Below, one piece after another: positions 1 through 11,400 of a DNA stretch of 64,000 bases. The DNA lies in NCBI RefSeq assembly GCF_027580225.2, contig NC_073355.2, forward strand, positions 18,605,501-18,669,500, read 5' to 3'. The notes beneath the pieces were generated by a model. It saw only the letters and a program-made list of their open reading frames with translations. It ran no database searches and had not been told where the DNA came from. Made by a program: the position numbers and the translations under genes. Within the stretch, counting starts at the first letter, position 1; each line of letters begins with the position of its first letter. Origin of the DNA: Misgurnus anguillicaudatus (Eukaryota > Chordata > Actinopteri > Cypriniformes > Cobitidae).

Positions 1-55
1 ACTTTAAGGAACTTGTTTGTCTAAAAGTGGATATATAAAGATTTTGTGTTTTAAG

Positions 56-765
56 ATGCTGCATGGAATGACAATGAGGTTTGGAACAGACTTGGTGAAG
101 AACATGGAAACATCTCTTAATAAAATGGCCCCAAACATCATCAGGAGTGCAAAAGAAGGAAGTAAAAAACATCTCTACGCCAATCTCATCGGAGAGGAAA
201 CCACAGAAGGTGCTTGTTCTTTGTCCAGTGTAAAGTAGCTTTATTTGCATTGTCAATGTAAAGGTTCTAGCACCTATAAATTGTATAAGTGAAAATATGA
301 AAATAATGTTAGTATAAACTTTTTCCTTGCCATTGAAGAGTAAACTTGTTAATTAAGAGACGCTGGCTGAGAAAGAGTTAAAGTTTACCCACAAATTAAA
401 ATTGTCGTCACTTTCTTCAGCAGAACACAACAGAAGAAATTTTGAAAAAGTATGGTAATCGAACAACAATGGTGCCCATTGACCTGCATTGGTTTTGTGT
501 CCATTAAATTGCTACCAGAGTTGTTCGATTACAGACATTCTTCAAAATCTTTTTTGTGTTAGTGTTCTGCTGAAGAAAGAAAGCTGTGAATGTTTGAAAT
601 AACGAGTGAGTGAATGAGTTTTCTTTTTTGAGTAAAATGTCCCTGTAATTGATATCTGTACCTAATGTACAATAATTTGTATCTTTGTAGGTCTGGTGAG
701 GAATGCTGCACTTATGTTATTGTCAGCATTATTTCAAGAAAATCCCAGCTTCCTACTGTAATAGT
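56..765 (+). pseudogene. Two exons of an unrecognised, probably decayed plus-strand gene
   Basis: Exon 56-209 follows a TTTTAAG acceptor and reads MLHGMTMRFGTDLVKNMETS, then a lysine-rich stretch ending LIGEETTE, with a GAAG|GTGCTT donor in phase 1. Exon 691-765 follows TTTGTAG and continues in phase as LVRNAALMLLSALFQENPSF before a strong GTAAGT donor. Two stops (TAA TAG) lie in frame just before that donor, so the copy looks disabled unless this is the true end. A third piece (15,906-16,019) lies beyond a 14.9-kb transposon. I do not recognise the family with confidence; the helical character suggests a dispersed fish gene of SAMD3-like style, which is speculation. The 5' part lies outside the window. 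Confidence 0.45.
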
Positions 766-924
766 GTAAGTATAGTCTTCTGTAATTTAGTTAGCATTTG
801 AGGCACTTTATTTAAAGTAACATTCAATGCAAATATAAAAATATTACTCTGTTTACCCTTAAATAGCATACAGCTCCACATCAATTATTATGAGTCTTGT
901 TGGTTCTTGAGTGTCGCTTGCCTA

Positions 925-1120
925 CACAGCAAAATCCCCGGTGTTAAATAAACACTGTGGGTGTATATATAATCCACTCCCAGATGGGTGTGTATAAAGA
1001 CTGGTGTTAAAATTTAACACTGAAGCAGTGTTAAAGTTAATGAGATAATGAAGTGATGATTAAGACATTAATGGTGAACACCTGCTGGTCATTCTGGGTC
1101 AAATCAACCTTAATTTTAGA
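925..1120 (+). repeat. Left terminal inverted repeat of the outer element
   Basis: About 200 bp, inverted partner at about 15,595-15,799. It contains GTGTTAAA/TTAACACT motifs several times, giving a locally palindromic texture typical of subterminal transposase-binding regions. The same TIR, interrupted by a Harbinger-like insertion, is at 46,794-48,147. Confidence 0.8.
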
Positions 1121-2482
1121 ATTTTCCCTGTCTTTAATTTTTTTATTTTAATGACTCTTTTTCTGGATAAAGTAATACTAAAATAATGCAGAAAGACAAA
1201 ATATTTAAATGTAATAGATGAAATCCCCATAGTTAAATAAACACTATCATCATCTCTGTTTGAAAACTAAAATTACAACTTGCTTGCAGAGTTACATGGA
1301 TAACTTCGATACAACTGCTGTAAATCTGGTTATAAAGTTAGTCACCATTGCTCCGATTAGTGTTTCCTTTAGTTGGGTACTTGGGTCTTAAAGTATATTG
1401 TTAGTTTTTTTCTGCTCATTGTGGCAGTTTGTTTATTAAACACTTCTGTTAGAGCAGAGAAAGATGAGATAAATGAAGTCTTAAACCGTTACAATGTTAA
1501 TTATTATGACAACATAAGTGTTGTGATTCAATGTTCTCGTACAAAAAAATAATCACTGTATATAAGTGTATAATTTTATATTTGGTCCACCCCATGAAAT
1601 CCATATAGCCTTAAGAGTTAATATTTTTCACCGAAATCTAATCTGTGGTATCAGTCAGACACACTGAGACATCAACAATCAGCCTATAAAACACAATCAT
1701 GGTGACAATCAACAACAAAGCTTCATGCCGCAATGCATGCTGGGTACCAGGATTGTATAAAACTCATTCATAACTCCCATCATGCATTGTGACATGACAA
1801 AATTGTGCAAATTTCTTACCATTTACTGTCACCCTTGTTGAGATTTGTATCAGAAAAAAAAAAAAAACCAAAGCATTACAGCAGTCTTACAGAACAGTGT
1901 CTTTCACAGAGCATCTTTGTATTTGCATTGTTGTCTTTATCATTTATTTATGATCAAATGTTTTAATGATTGGTAAAGAATAAAATAAATAACCAATCTC
2001 AGATGCTATGAAAAGTTTTCCCTCTACATCAAGCAATGAACTAACAGTCTTAATAAAACAAGTTACCAGTGCTAAAAGAGGAAAATTAGTTTAGCGAAGG
2101 TTAAAGGAAGAATGCCTAACTAAAGGAAACGTTAATCACAATAATGGTGACTTCAAATGAACTCATAACAAACACAAACTTAAGATTTAATGTGATACAT
2201 TCTGTGATTACATCACGTCAGAAAGAAGATTTGTCTACTAAATCGTGTGTGGATGCTTGTATTTTGTTCTGACAGCTGTTTAGAAGTTAAACTTATCATC
2301 CCGGTTTAGAAAATAACGCTGCAAGTTATAATTTTAGTTTTTTTTAACAGAGATGATGATAGAGAGGTAAACGTGAAAGATTGCAGCTTTTGGAGTCATA
2401 GACCCAACAATGTTCATTTAATACTGGGGATTTCGCTGTATTCATCTATTGCATTTTGTCTTTCTTCATCATTTTAGTATTA
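1121..2482. repeat. Interior arm of the outer element, non-coding, with hairpin core
   Basis: No supportable gene. The segment has its own imperfect ends: ATAGATGAAATCCCCATAG near 1,217 and the inverted GGGGATTTCGCTGTATTC near 2,427. A core near 1,690-1,760 carries the GCTTCATGCCGCAATGCATG motif seen in five other places (about 9,260, 20,530, 42,900, 49,220, 58,050). The segment is present in inverted orientation at about 48,733-49,775, where the end (TTTTAGTATTACTT) is not interrupted by the inner element. Confidence 0.6.
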
Positions 2483-3190
2483 CACAGCAAATTGCCCAGT
2501 GTTCATTTAACTCCACTGGTGTAAATTGTACACTTTTCAGGTGTATATATAGGTCCCACCAGCTTGGTGTTAAAGTAACACTTTTAACAGTGTTGAATAT
2601 ATACCCTTAAACAGTGTACATTATTTTACACCAAGAGTGTACAATATACTCCAGAGTACATTATGTTTTACTCCCCACAAGAGTGTATTAAACACACATT
2701 TAGAGTTTATTTTTACACTGAGGTAGTGAATGTAAAATCCCTACCACGCATTTATTTTAAAAACTGCACATTAATTAAGGTTAAAATCTGTTTTAACACC
2801 ACGTAAGTAATGAACATTAATACATTTTTAAACTGTTTGCTACTTTTAACATATCCATACTCAAAATGATTGCAGTGTGTTAATAAACAGGTCATGAACA
2901 TTTTTAAAACAATCAATATTTATTTTTTTCCAAGAATCAGTTTGTAACTGGTTTTCACAAATACATTCAGTACAGCATGTTTACTAAATACTGGGAACAA
3001 ACACATTAGTTCAACAAAGCATTAAAGTTAATTAATTTTATATGACTGTCCATGTTTTGTGTGCAATTTCACATTTTCAACATATAGAAAACTGTAGAGG
3101 GATTAAGATTTGTGAAGGTCTACAACTTTACTTAAAAAGGTACATCCAAACAAGACCGGAGCACAAAAGCACTGTCTAAAATGAAGGCCT

Positions 3191-4043
3191 TTATATAAAA
3201 ACATGTATAGGAACAATATAAAGGTCATTTTGCTGAAATCCATAAGATGTTTGAAGGTCAAAGGGCTTAAAGAAACGCAAGGTTTCCACATTCAAAATAG
3301 AGACATTCCTACAAAGCCCCTCTTGGACTTGAAATGAGTGTAGATGTTCAACAAAGCATAAAGTCTCAAAATCACAAGTCAACAAAAAATGTTGACCATC
3401 AAATCCAATTATATCAGTAATCTTACTGAAGACAGGAAGATCATCTTTCATATCTGAACAAACAAGAAGACCTGAACGGTATTCTGTCCCAAAACAAGAA
3501 ATCCAAGTAAAAAGATCAACATAACAATCAATGTCGATTTGCAGTTTTTCTGCAATCAATTCACAGTTTAACAGGCTACAAAGCTGAACGCTTGATACAG
3601 GTCCACACTCAATACACTTAAATGGCTGAGATTCCCAGTGGTATGCAATAGACATCTGATGTTTTAGAGCTAATGACTTAGTAATATTTTTGAAATTTTT
3701 AATACTTTTTTTAAAAAAGCGATGTTTTGCTTCGAAACGCATCCCCCAAACATGAACAAGTGGCCCTATCTTCCTGATGCATCTGGGATAATGAACCATG
3801 AAGTGATGCTTAGGAGTAAGACTTCTTGAATAGAGCTCTTTGAACAGGGTGTGGTGTTCACAGATCAAATATTTCAGATAAACAGTCATTCCATCCGAGA
3901 TGACCGGAGAAAACACAATATTTATTATCTGTAGTAAAAGAAGCAGTAAGCTCCAGTGTTTATTTTCTGGTTCAACCAGATCTCCAAAAATTAGAGGCAA
4001 ATTTCTAATCAGGCAAAATGTCTGGATGGCATTGAGACCCACC
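3191..4043 (-). pseudogene. tnp2-type CACTA transposase, 3' part (separated from its 5' part)
   Basis: About 281 codons open from the hAT junction to a TAA at 3,191-3,193. Reading leftward it begins LNAIQTFCLIRNLPLIFGDL and includes LTPKHHFMVHYPR and GPLVHVWGMRFEAKHRF, the pattern (PKxH, HxP, GPxxxWxxxFE) that follows the catalytic core in plant tnp2 proteins (DUF4218-like region). The first dozen residues of the open frame right of 4,043 come from the inserted hAT end and are not part of the gene. The two 8-bp target copies show that without the insertion the frame runs uninterrupted (…GNGVG|LNAIQ…) from 6,887-8,462. The only lesion seen in this half is the insertion. Confidence 0.75.
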
Positions 4044-6886
4044 CAGGGTCCGAAATTAACTTTTTGGCTCACCTGCCACGGGGACTGGTAGATGAAAAAA
4101 TCTACCAGCCAAGCATATTTTTTACCGGCCAGAATAATAAACAGCCTTTTTTTGTCACATGTACATTAATTTCATTTGCTGTATTCATGGCATTGCTCGC
4201 AAAATTTCAAAATCCCTGGTAGCCCTTCGGGCAGGCACTCTTTAGTTTTTTGTAGCCCGAAATGAATGCAAGTAGCCAGAATAAAAAATACATTACTTTT
4301 AATGTAGAATATTAAAACAAAACATCTATCAAAACACAAATAACACATCAATTTACAGTACATATCAATCATCAGTTCAAAATTTTCTTCTAACCAAAGT
4401 GAAATATCTATACATCAGATTCTGAATCTGAAATATTAAATGAAGTCACAGATAAGAAAATGCCACTTGACTTTGTGGGCATAGCACAGGCTTATTCAAT
4501 TAGTTTTACCTCAGGCCAAATTTTGCCAATACAATGCCAATAAGGCCTCTAACCACAATGTTTAATCTGCTATTCTTGTTGTTGTTTGGATGCTGTTGTT
4601 TTTTTAACAAACAAAGAGACTGGATTTCCATGTAAACCAGAGGCGATTCTAGGGTTAGAGCTTTAGGGGTGCTGAGCTCCGCTGCCACCACCCGCTCTTT
4701 TTTCCTACAGAAATATTGTAAAATAGCTTTCATTTTAACATTGGTTCAACTAACTCCAAAATAAAGATTTTTTGGAGACCTTTCAGGCATGAAAATGGGT
4801 TAGGGGTGAAAAAGATGAGAAGAATATTACCCCTAGGGTCCGGGAGCATGCTCCCCCTTAGAATTTTTTTAAAATGACATATTTTAAAGCATCAATCTGG
4901 TGAGTTTTCAGATGCATTTTTTGCCAACCTTTTTATTTCTAATTAATGGTGAGCTAGCACATTTTTGCCATTAATCCCATATTAAAGTCTCAGGACAAAA
5001 GGTGGGCTACACCAGCAGTGTGGGTATGGCTTTATGTGAATATACAGTGTATCGTTTGCCTTTGTCAATGACAAATCTCCTAATTTATAACTTTTATGCC
5101 TACAACATATGGTAGGTTTATTAATAGTTTGTTAATTTGCAGCTTTTCTTTTAACAGTCCTTTAATTGAACCATTACCTTTACTATATGTCTAAAACAAA
5201 ACACTTGTGACTCCTGCACTAAGGGTTAAAGACGTTATCACCTTCATATTAGTCTACATGTGACAAACTAAAAAAAATATTTATTGTCTAGTTTGATAGT
5301 CAGACAGTTAGTGATTTCACACATAACTTACCGGTAGTCTACTGGTGGTATACAGTGATATGTAGTTTGTTTTCACTCTGTTCCAAACGTCATGTTTTCA
5401 TGACGACTGACCAGAAAAGACGCCCGTGATGTCATGTTTACATGACAACCGATTGTTAAAATAAGTCTCAAATTAACGATAAATCATACAATAAACTTTA
5501 ACAACGGAGACACACGTATGCAACTACCCACTGAGACGCACTGCATGCGTCTTGCGGAAGAACATTGTAACCGGCGCTACTTCTCTCCGTTTGAGTCTAT
5601 GGACGAGTCACCCAGGTACTGTGCTACTCCGCAGCGCGCGGGTACCCGCCGGACTTAAATAATCCGAAAATAAACACTTATTATACGTGTACCATGGTGA
5701 TTCATTATAAGACAAAAACACGACTTGAAAGATTGATTCGTGATGTACTCGCTCATTATAAACATAACGTAAACATTTTGTAAGATTTGAACAAAAAAGT
5801 TGCATCACAACACTATCTGATTCTCACTCTGCGTGTGTTTCACGCTTAATGACGGACGGGCTAGCGATGCAGGTACAGAGAAGTAGAAGAGGATGACACC
5901 AATTGCTAAGCGGGGAGGTTTTCATTTTCTACCTTATTATATATTTGAAACCACAAACTACGGAGTATGTTTTGGACATTATTTAACCTGGTCAAAGACG
6001 AACGAACATTTTAGAATAATTAAATTTCTTGCCCCAAGTTTTAGGGGTGCTGAGCTCCTTTTTAGGGGTGCTGAAGCACCCCTAAAAAGGGGCTAGCCTC
6101 GCCCATGATGTAAACCAACTTTTCCTGCTCATCCCCACACCAGATATACTCACCATTTAAAAATGGTTTAGTGGGTCACAAAACTCACAGTTTGGATCAT
6201 CCAGTTACAGATTGGATAATTTTTTCGATCAGAAAAACAGGGGTTACTGTCGCTTTAAGAGCGATTGTGCAACAGTCACTCTCTTCACTGCCCGTACAAT
6301 CTATATCACTTTAAAGCTTGCTGCGAGAGATTTAATTTTCTTATGTGAGGATAGCAATGACTGACAGGACGAAGGACGATTGGCCCAACAAATCCATGAC
6401 AAATCATGACGGATTGCTTCCTGTACTGCGTCTTTTCACGCGATCGCGAAAGTGAAAGTAAAACTTGAGCGCGCGCTCAAACGTAATTTAAATACCCTGA
6501 ATTTCATACACCATTATTACACATCCAAATCTGTGAAAGAATGCATAAGCATTTAAATATATGTTTTCCTCCCTATAAGTCAAGATAGCCCGACGGGCAG
6601 CGCGGGGATGCATTGATAGCTAATATGCAGCAGATAGCTGCAGACCGCAAGTTACCTGCAGTACTAGCTAGAAACAGACCGTCTCTAGTGCGAGACTTGG
6701 AGCGTAGAGACGTTCTGTGGCTAGCTCACCTCGTCCCCAGATTAGTTACTGGCAAACACATTATATTGCATTAATATTTTGATATGAAAATCACCCGCCA
6801 GTGTGGCGGGTAGCCTTTTGAATTTAGTCGCCAAACGGAAAATCTACCCGCATTTGGCGGCTGGCGGGTGTTAATTTCGGACCTTG
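4044..6886. mobile_element. hAT-type element, 2.8 kb, inserted in the transposase gene
   Basis: Ends CAGGGTCCGAAATTAA (4,044) and inverted TTAATTTCGGACCTTG (to 6,886), with a perfect 8-bp target duplication GACCCACC at 4,036-4,043 and 6,887-6,894. 8-bp duplications and CA..TG-like ends are the hAT signature. No transposase frame is visible, so it is non-autonomous. It contains a younger hAT at 4,638-6,107. The remaining sequence (4,100-4,637 and 6,108-6,860) shows no gene. Confidence 0.9.
4638..6107. mobile_element. hAT-type element nested in the 4,044-6,886 hAT
   Basis: Ends CAGAGGCGATTCTAG and inverted CTAGCCTCGCCCATG, flanked by perfect 8-bp duplications ATGTAAAC (4,630-4,637; 6,108-6,115). 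The motif TTTAGGGGTGCTGAGCTCC occurs near both ends. Non-coding. Confidence 0.9.
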
Positions 6887-8462
6887 GACCCACCCCATTT
6901 CCAGCTTGTTCAAATCTAAGCATAGTAGGTCGGTTTTTACGTTCAACATAACCATAGTTAAACGAGTAAATTCTATTGCTTGCAGCCTGTAAAGACACAA
7001 CATTGCTGTCAGACAAATACTCAAAAAGCAACTTTATCTCCAACTGTGCCACTCCCTCTAATATGTCATGCATGATATCCACTGCATAATTGTCAGAAAT
7101 ATTAAAATACTGCAGCTCATTGAGTAAACATGGTCTTTTGACACCAAATGATGACTGCAGGCCAGCATCAGAAAGAAGGCTTTGACAGTGCTCATCGTGT
7201 AGAACTTTGTCACGCAATACTACGTCCGGATGGTCATCACAAAAAATACTCTGAGAAGAAAGCTTATCAATAAGACAAAACCGGCAAAAATAGTTTGCAC
7301 TAAATGATTCTAAAAACCCAAAAAGTGTGTGCATTCCCAAATTATCACCAGTTACCTGAGCTATTGTTCCACGTACTGGTTCATCAGAGACTGGCAACTT
7401 AATTCCAGAGCTCTCAAGAATTTTAATATCACGCACAATAGGCTCCAAGATGGCACTGAAGCCATACTTCTTGACATCTTGTGTGTGAAAAAGTGCCAAA
7501 AGATGAATATTCATAAGGGCCGAGTTAACCTTAGGAGATAGGTTTCTCAAGACAAAATACATACTTCCAACCTTATGGATGCCATGTTTGGAGCCCAGAG
7601 GATTTGAGGTTTCAAAGTCATCATAAAAAAGTTGTATTTGAAGAGAGTTGTTTTCTTTGGAAAAGAGAGGATGCTCTTTAAAATAGCTGCCATCACAGAA
7701 CTCTCTTAAAATGTCTCTTTCCTCACTTTGCTGTACAAAATGTTTATGGATTTCTTCGTTTCTGAACATGAAATTTAAAGTCTGTAATAAAGGGACATAA
7801 ATAAATTTATCAGTGACTGGAACTTGGTCGTATGTTCCTGTAGTTGTATTTCGTCTAGTGTCATATCTCACTCCTAAAGGGATTTCAACTGGTTCTACAA
7901 CCCCCCAGGTCTCAAAAAAGTATTTTTTCCATCGAGTCTCTGTTGTGAATTTAGAGAAGGGATTCTCAAGATTGTCAAAATATTCTTCAACACCTTCCCT
8001 TTGCTCATTAGTTTCAAGCAACTGAACAACACCTTCTTTAATGTTCGAGTGCATTTCATAAATAAGTTCCTCCATATTTTCAGCCACTGATGTAATTACA
8101 TTGGTAGCTACTCCACTACTCTGCAGTTTTGCAATTAGTGATGCACACATTTCTTGGGTTCGTGATGTTCTCTCATGGGCACTTAAAGATGTTCCTGGAC
8201 TTTCTGAAAATATGCTGGATGACTGCATGACAGAGGGATTAGAGGGAGGTTCTAATGACAGCATTTCAGATATTCTACTGTTGTGCCTTGTTTGGATATG
8301 TTTTCTAAAGCCAGAAAAGGTAACAAATTTTTGACAACACCCATCCTGATCGCATACCAACTGTAACCTTCTGCCAGGATAAAAAGCATGAGAAAACTTG
8401 AGATGGCGAATTAACTCGGTAACTGTTCTAGAACTTAATTTGCAAACAAAGCACCTAAACAT
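6887..8462 (-). pseudogene. tnp2-type CACTA transposase with two C2H2 fingers, 5' part and catalytic core
   Basis: The first ATG is at 8,460-8,462 (MFRCFVC…); the open frame extends 21 nt further upstream without an ATG, and a TTTTCTTGAG|AAG acceptor could splice an upstream exon in. About 525 codons remain open to the hAT junction. Two zinc fingers come first (C-x2-C-x12-H-x4-H, then C-x4-C-x12-H-x4-H), within roughly the first 60 residues. The core shows LFYDDFE (about residue 282), VTGDNLGM with the second Asp (about 373) and a CxxC (about 393-396), and YAVDIMHDILEGVAQ with the Glu (about 469). These match the order D-D-E plus zinc-binding insert known for CMC transposases. The gene starts just past the stop of the neighbouring gene (8,490). 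It is broken only by the hAT insertion at codon about 525. Confidence 0.8.
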
Positions 8463-8489
8463 CTTCTCAAGAAAACTTTGCAACAGTAC

Positions 8490-11400
8490 TTAATTAAGAA
8501 CCTTGGCCCGAAGATCTCCGATTCGAGGGCTTTCATGGGTAATGCCTACATCAATGTTGTAGATGGTTGTTTGAAGAAAGGTAAACATATTGTGCAAAGC
8601 AGCATCATATGAAATGCCAAACACATAATGAGTTTTGAAAAGTTCATCAAAGGCTGAGAGAGAGGACTTAGCCATGCAGGGAATGAGCTGCCCATCCAAC
8701 ACAATGTAGTACTCATGGATGCTACTCTTCGAAGTCCCAACTGCCAAGATGTAGGGCTGTGTTGTCTGTGTTGATCCAAGAACTTCTTCAAAACTGCAAC
8801 AGGACTAAAAAAAACAAGTACAAACTGAAAAAACTTAAGTATGACATTACAAAGAGAGTGCATATACATTACAATAAGGACATATTATTAACATTTCTAT
8901 TTATTAAATATCATATGACTTAATTCATTTAATTTAACAGCCAAAAAAAAAAAACATCTTACATTGCCATCTTACATTAGTGTTACTGCAACTATGAAAA
9001 AAAAATCACTATTTAAATACCTGACAAAAATTACCTACACTCTAAAAAAATAATCCGCAAAAAAACGGACAATGTCCCGGCAGAAAACCACCGGCACCTT
9101 TTCCGTTATGTTTACAAAATTTCCGTTTATTTAAAAACTGAACATTCTGTAGATTTATAGAACACTTTCCGTAGATTTACAGAACATTTTCCGTAGCCTT
9201 AAGGGACACTTCAATCTGCCTATGAAACGCAACAATGGTGACAATCAACCACAAAGCTTCATGCCGCAATGCATGCTGGGTACCAAGATTGTGGAAAACT
9301 CTCTTAACATTTACTCTCACCATTGTTGAGATTTGTATCCAAAGTATTGATGTCTCTGAAGCAAAAACCACAGATGACACATTTTCAGCCATCTTAATTA
9401 AGACGGTGTGTTTTTAGATCAGCATACAGCGTCTCTTTAATACATTTCAGTTCTTTATTCTTTTTTAATCAAATCATATTTAAATGTTAGGTAGCATAAC
9501 ATAAAAACAACTAAGCTCATATGACATTATAGACAATTCTCCTTCCTAAAGCAACAAACAAATTGTAATTGCTACAAGCAAAAACACTGTTGCAATGCTG
9601 AAAGAGCAGAATCAGTTCTATGAAGGTAAAGGGACAAAAGCCTAACTAAAGGGAACAGTAATCACCATAGTGGTGACTTCAAATCAATCTAAAACAAACA
9701 AACTGGAGATTTAATGTGATAAATGTTGTGGTAAATATCCATTTGACTTACACGTCACGTAAGAAAGAAGATATGTCTACTAAATCACATGTGTCGATGC
9801 TGGAATAATTGAACACTTGTAGCTTGGTCTGACAGCAGTTTTAGAAGTTAAACATCATCCATGTGAGAAAATAACTCTGCAAGCCAGTTGTAATTTTAGG
9901 TTTCAAACAGAGATGGGGATAGAGAGGCAAAAGTGAAAGATTGCAGCAGGGGTTATTGCACCCATAATGCAGCATGTTATAAAAAAACGGATAAATGCCT
10001 GTAAAACATAAATACGGAAAATTCCTTCATATTTACACAGTACTTTGTCCGTTTTTTTACGGATTTTTTTTAGAGTGTACGTATCACCACACATTGCATA
10101 TCAACACTCTTACATAACATTAAAAGTAAGCATACCTTATGAAATTTTACTACACGGTCTACAGCTTCACGCACACTGATCTTGACAACCTTCTTATTTC
10201 CACTAGAAGGTGGTGGTAGGAGATACACCAGCAATAAGAGGGACGACATCTCACTGTCCCAATCTATGATCAGAAAAAAAAAACTATAACAAACCTATAT
10301 ACAGAAGTATTTTATGTACACATGAAATGATTATCTGTCCTCCTTTGATTACCATACATACTGAACTACCTGTAGCTCCATGACTGGTGTTGCATTGCAG
10401 TTCTGCCGACTGAATCAAACAACTCAGATGCAGTGACTGGGTCAGGGCTTTGGCTTCTTGAATGACTTTTTGTTTCAGACAAGAGTCCCACTTCTCCAGA
10501 AGCTTAGATGCAGTCTCCACTCCAAACAGTAACTCAAAGTCTTGAAGCACCTAAAATGGTATATGGATAAAAGCATGGAATTATTTGTCAAATTACTAAG
10601 TATTGCAGCTCAAAAGCCCTTTTAAACAAAGACAACAACAACTCATAGATGCAATACTTACCAGTCCTTTTGTGTCAAGAAACCTCGGAAATAAAGAAAT
10701 AACAGAGGATGACTTTTCAGGATCATGGATCATTTTCTGGCGATACTGAAAGGTAGATTTCATCTTTGCAGCCACTTGCTCTGGATCCAAACAGTGTTTC
10801 AGAAATGAAATAGCTTCTTGACAACGATCTCCCTCCAGCTGCATTTCTGATGTAAAAAATGCTCTTTGAGTTCCAGGTCCCCTTCTTTCACAAGTGGCCT
10901 CTGAAGTAGTGGTCCTGCTGCAGCGGTTGTTACGTTGAACCGTTTTAAGTCTCCAGGCTATGTACCCCGAATTACCTTCTGCATCGTAGAAGTGTTCCTA
11001 AAATGAATGCAAAACAATTTAAAATTACAGCAGTTACAACTTAATTACAAACAGCTTATAAAAAATATATTACAAAAGAGCCTTTAACTCTTTCCCCACC
11101 AACAGTTTTTTTTTTTAAGTTGCCAGCATATTTATGATTTTCAAAAAAGTTGAATGCCTTCTGGAGTTGTGTAAGAGTGCCATCTAGTGGATGATAGCGA
11201 AAATATGGATAGCCGAAAAACTCGATGTTAACGCCAGGTGTAAACGTGTTCAAAGTGCTTTAAGCTTATCCACTTTCGACCACTTTCAACCACATTCAGA
11301 TGTAGTCGAAAACACATCTGATTGCTTTTGTAGTGTAAACGCACATGTGGTTGAACGTGTTTTCGAACAGCCACACAAGACCGCCTACTCTCTGCCCATT

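Noticed and set aside
4044..4072. Extra N-terminal residues of the 3' transposase frame
   Set aside because: They are the translated end of the inserted hAT, beyond the target duplication, not transposase.
6771..6886. Extra C-terminal residues of the 5' transposase frame
   Set aside because: Read-through into the other end of the same hAT.
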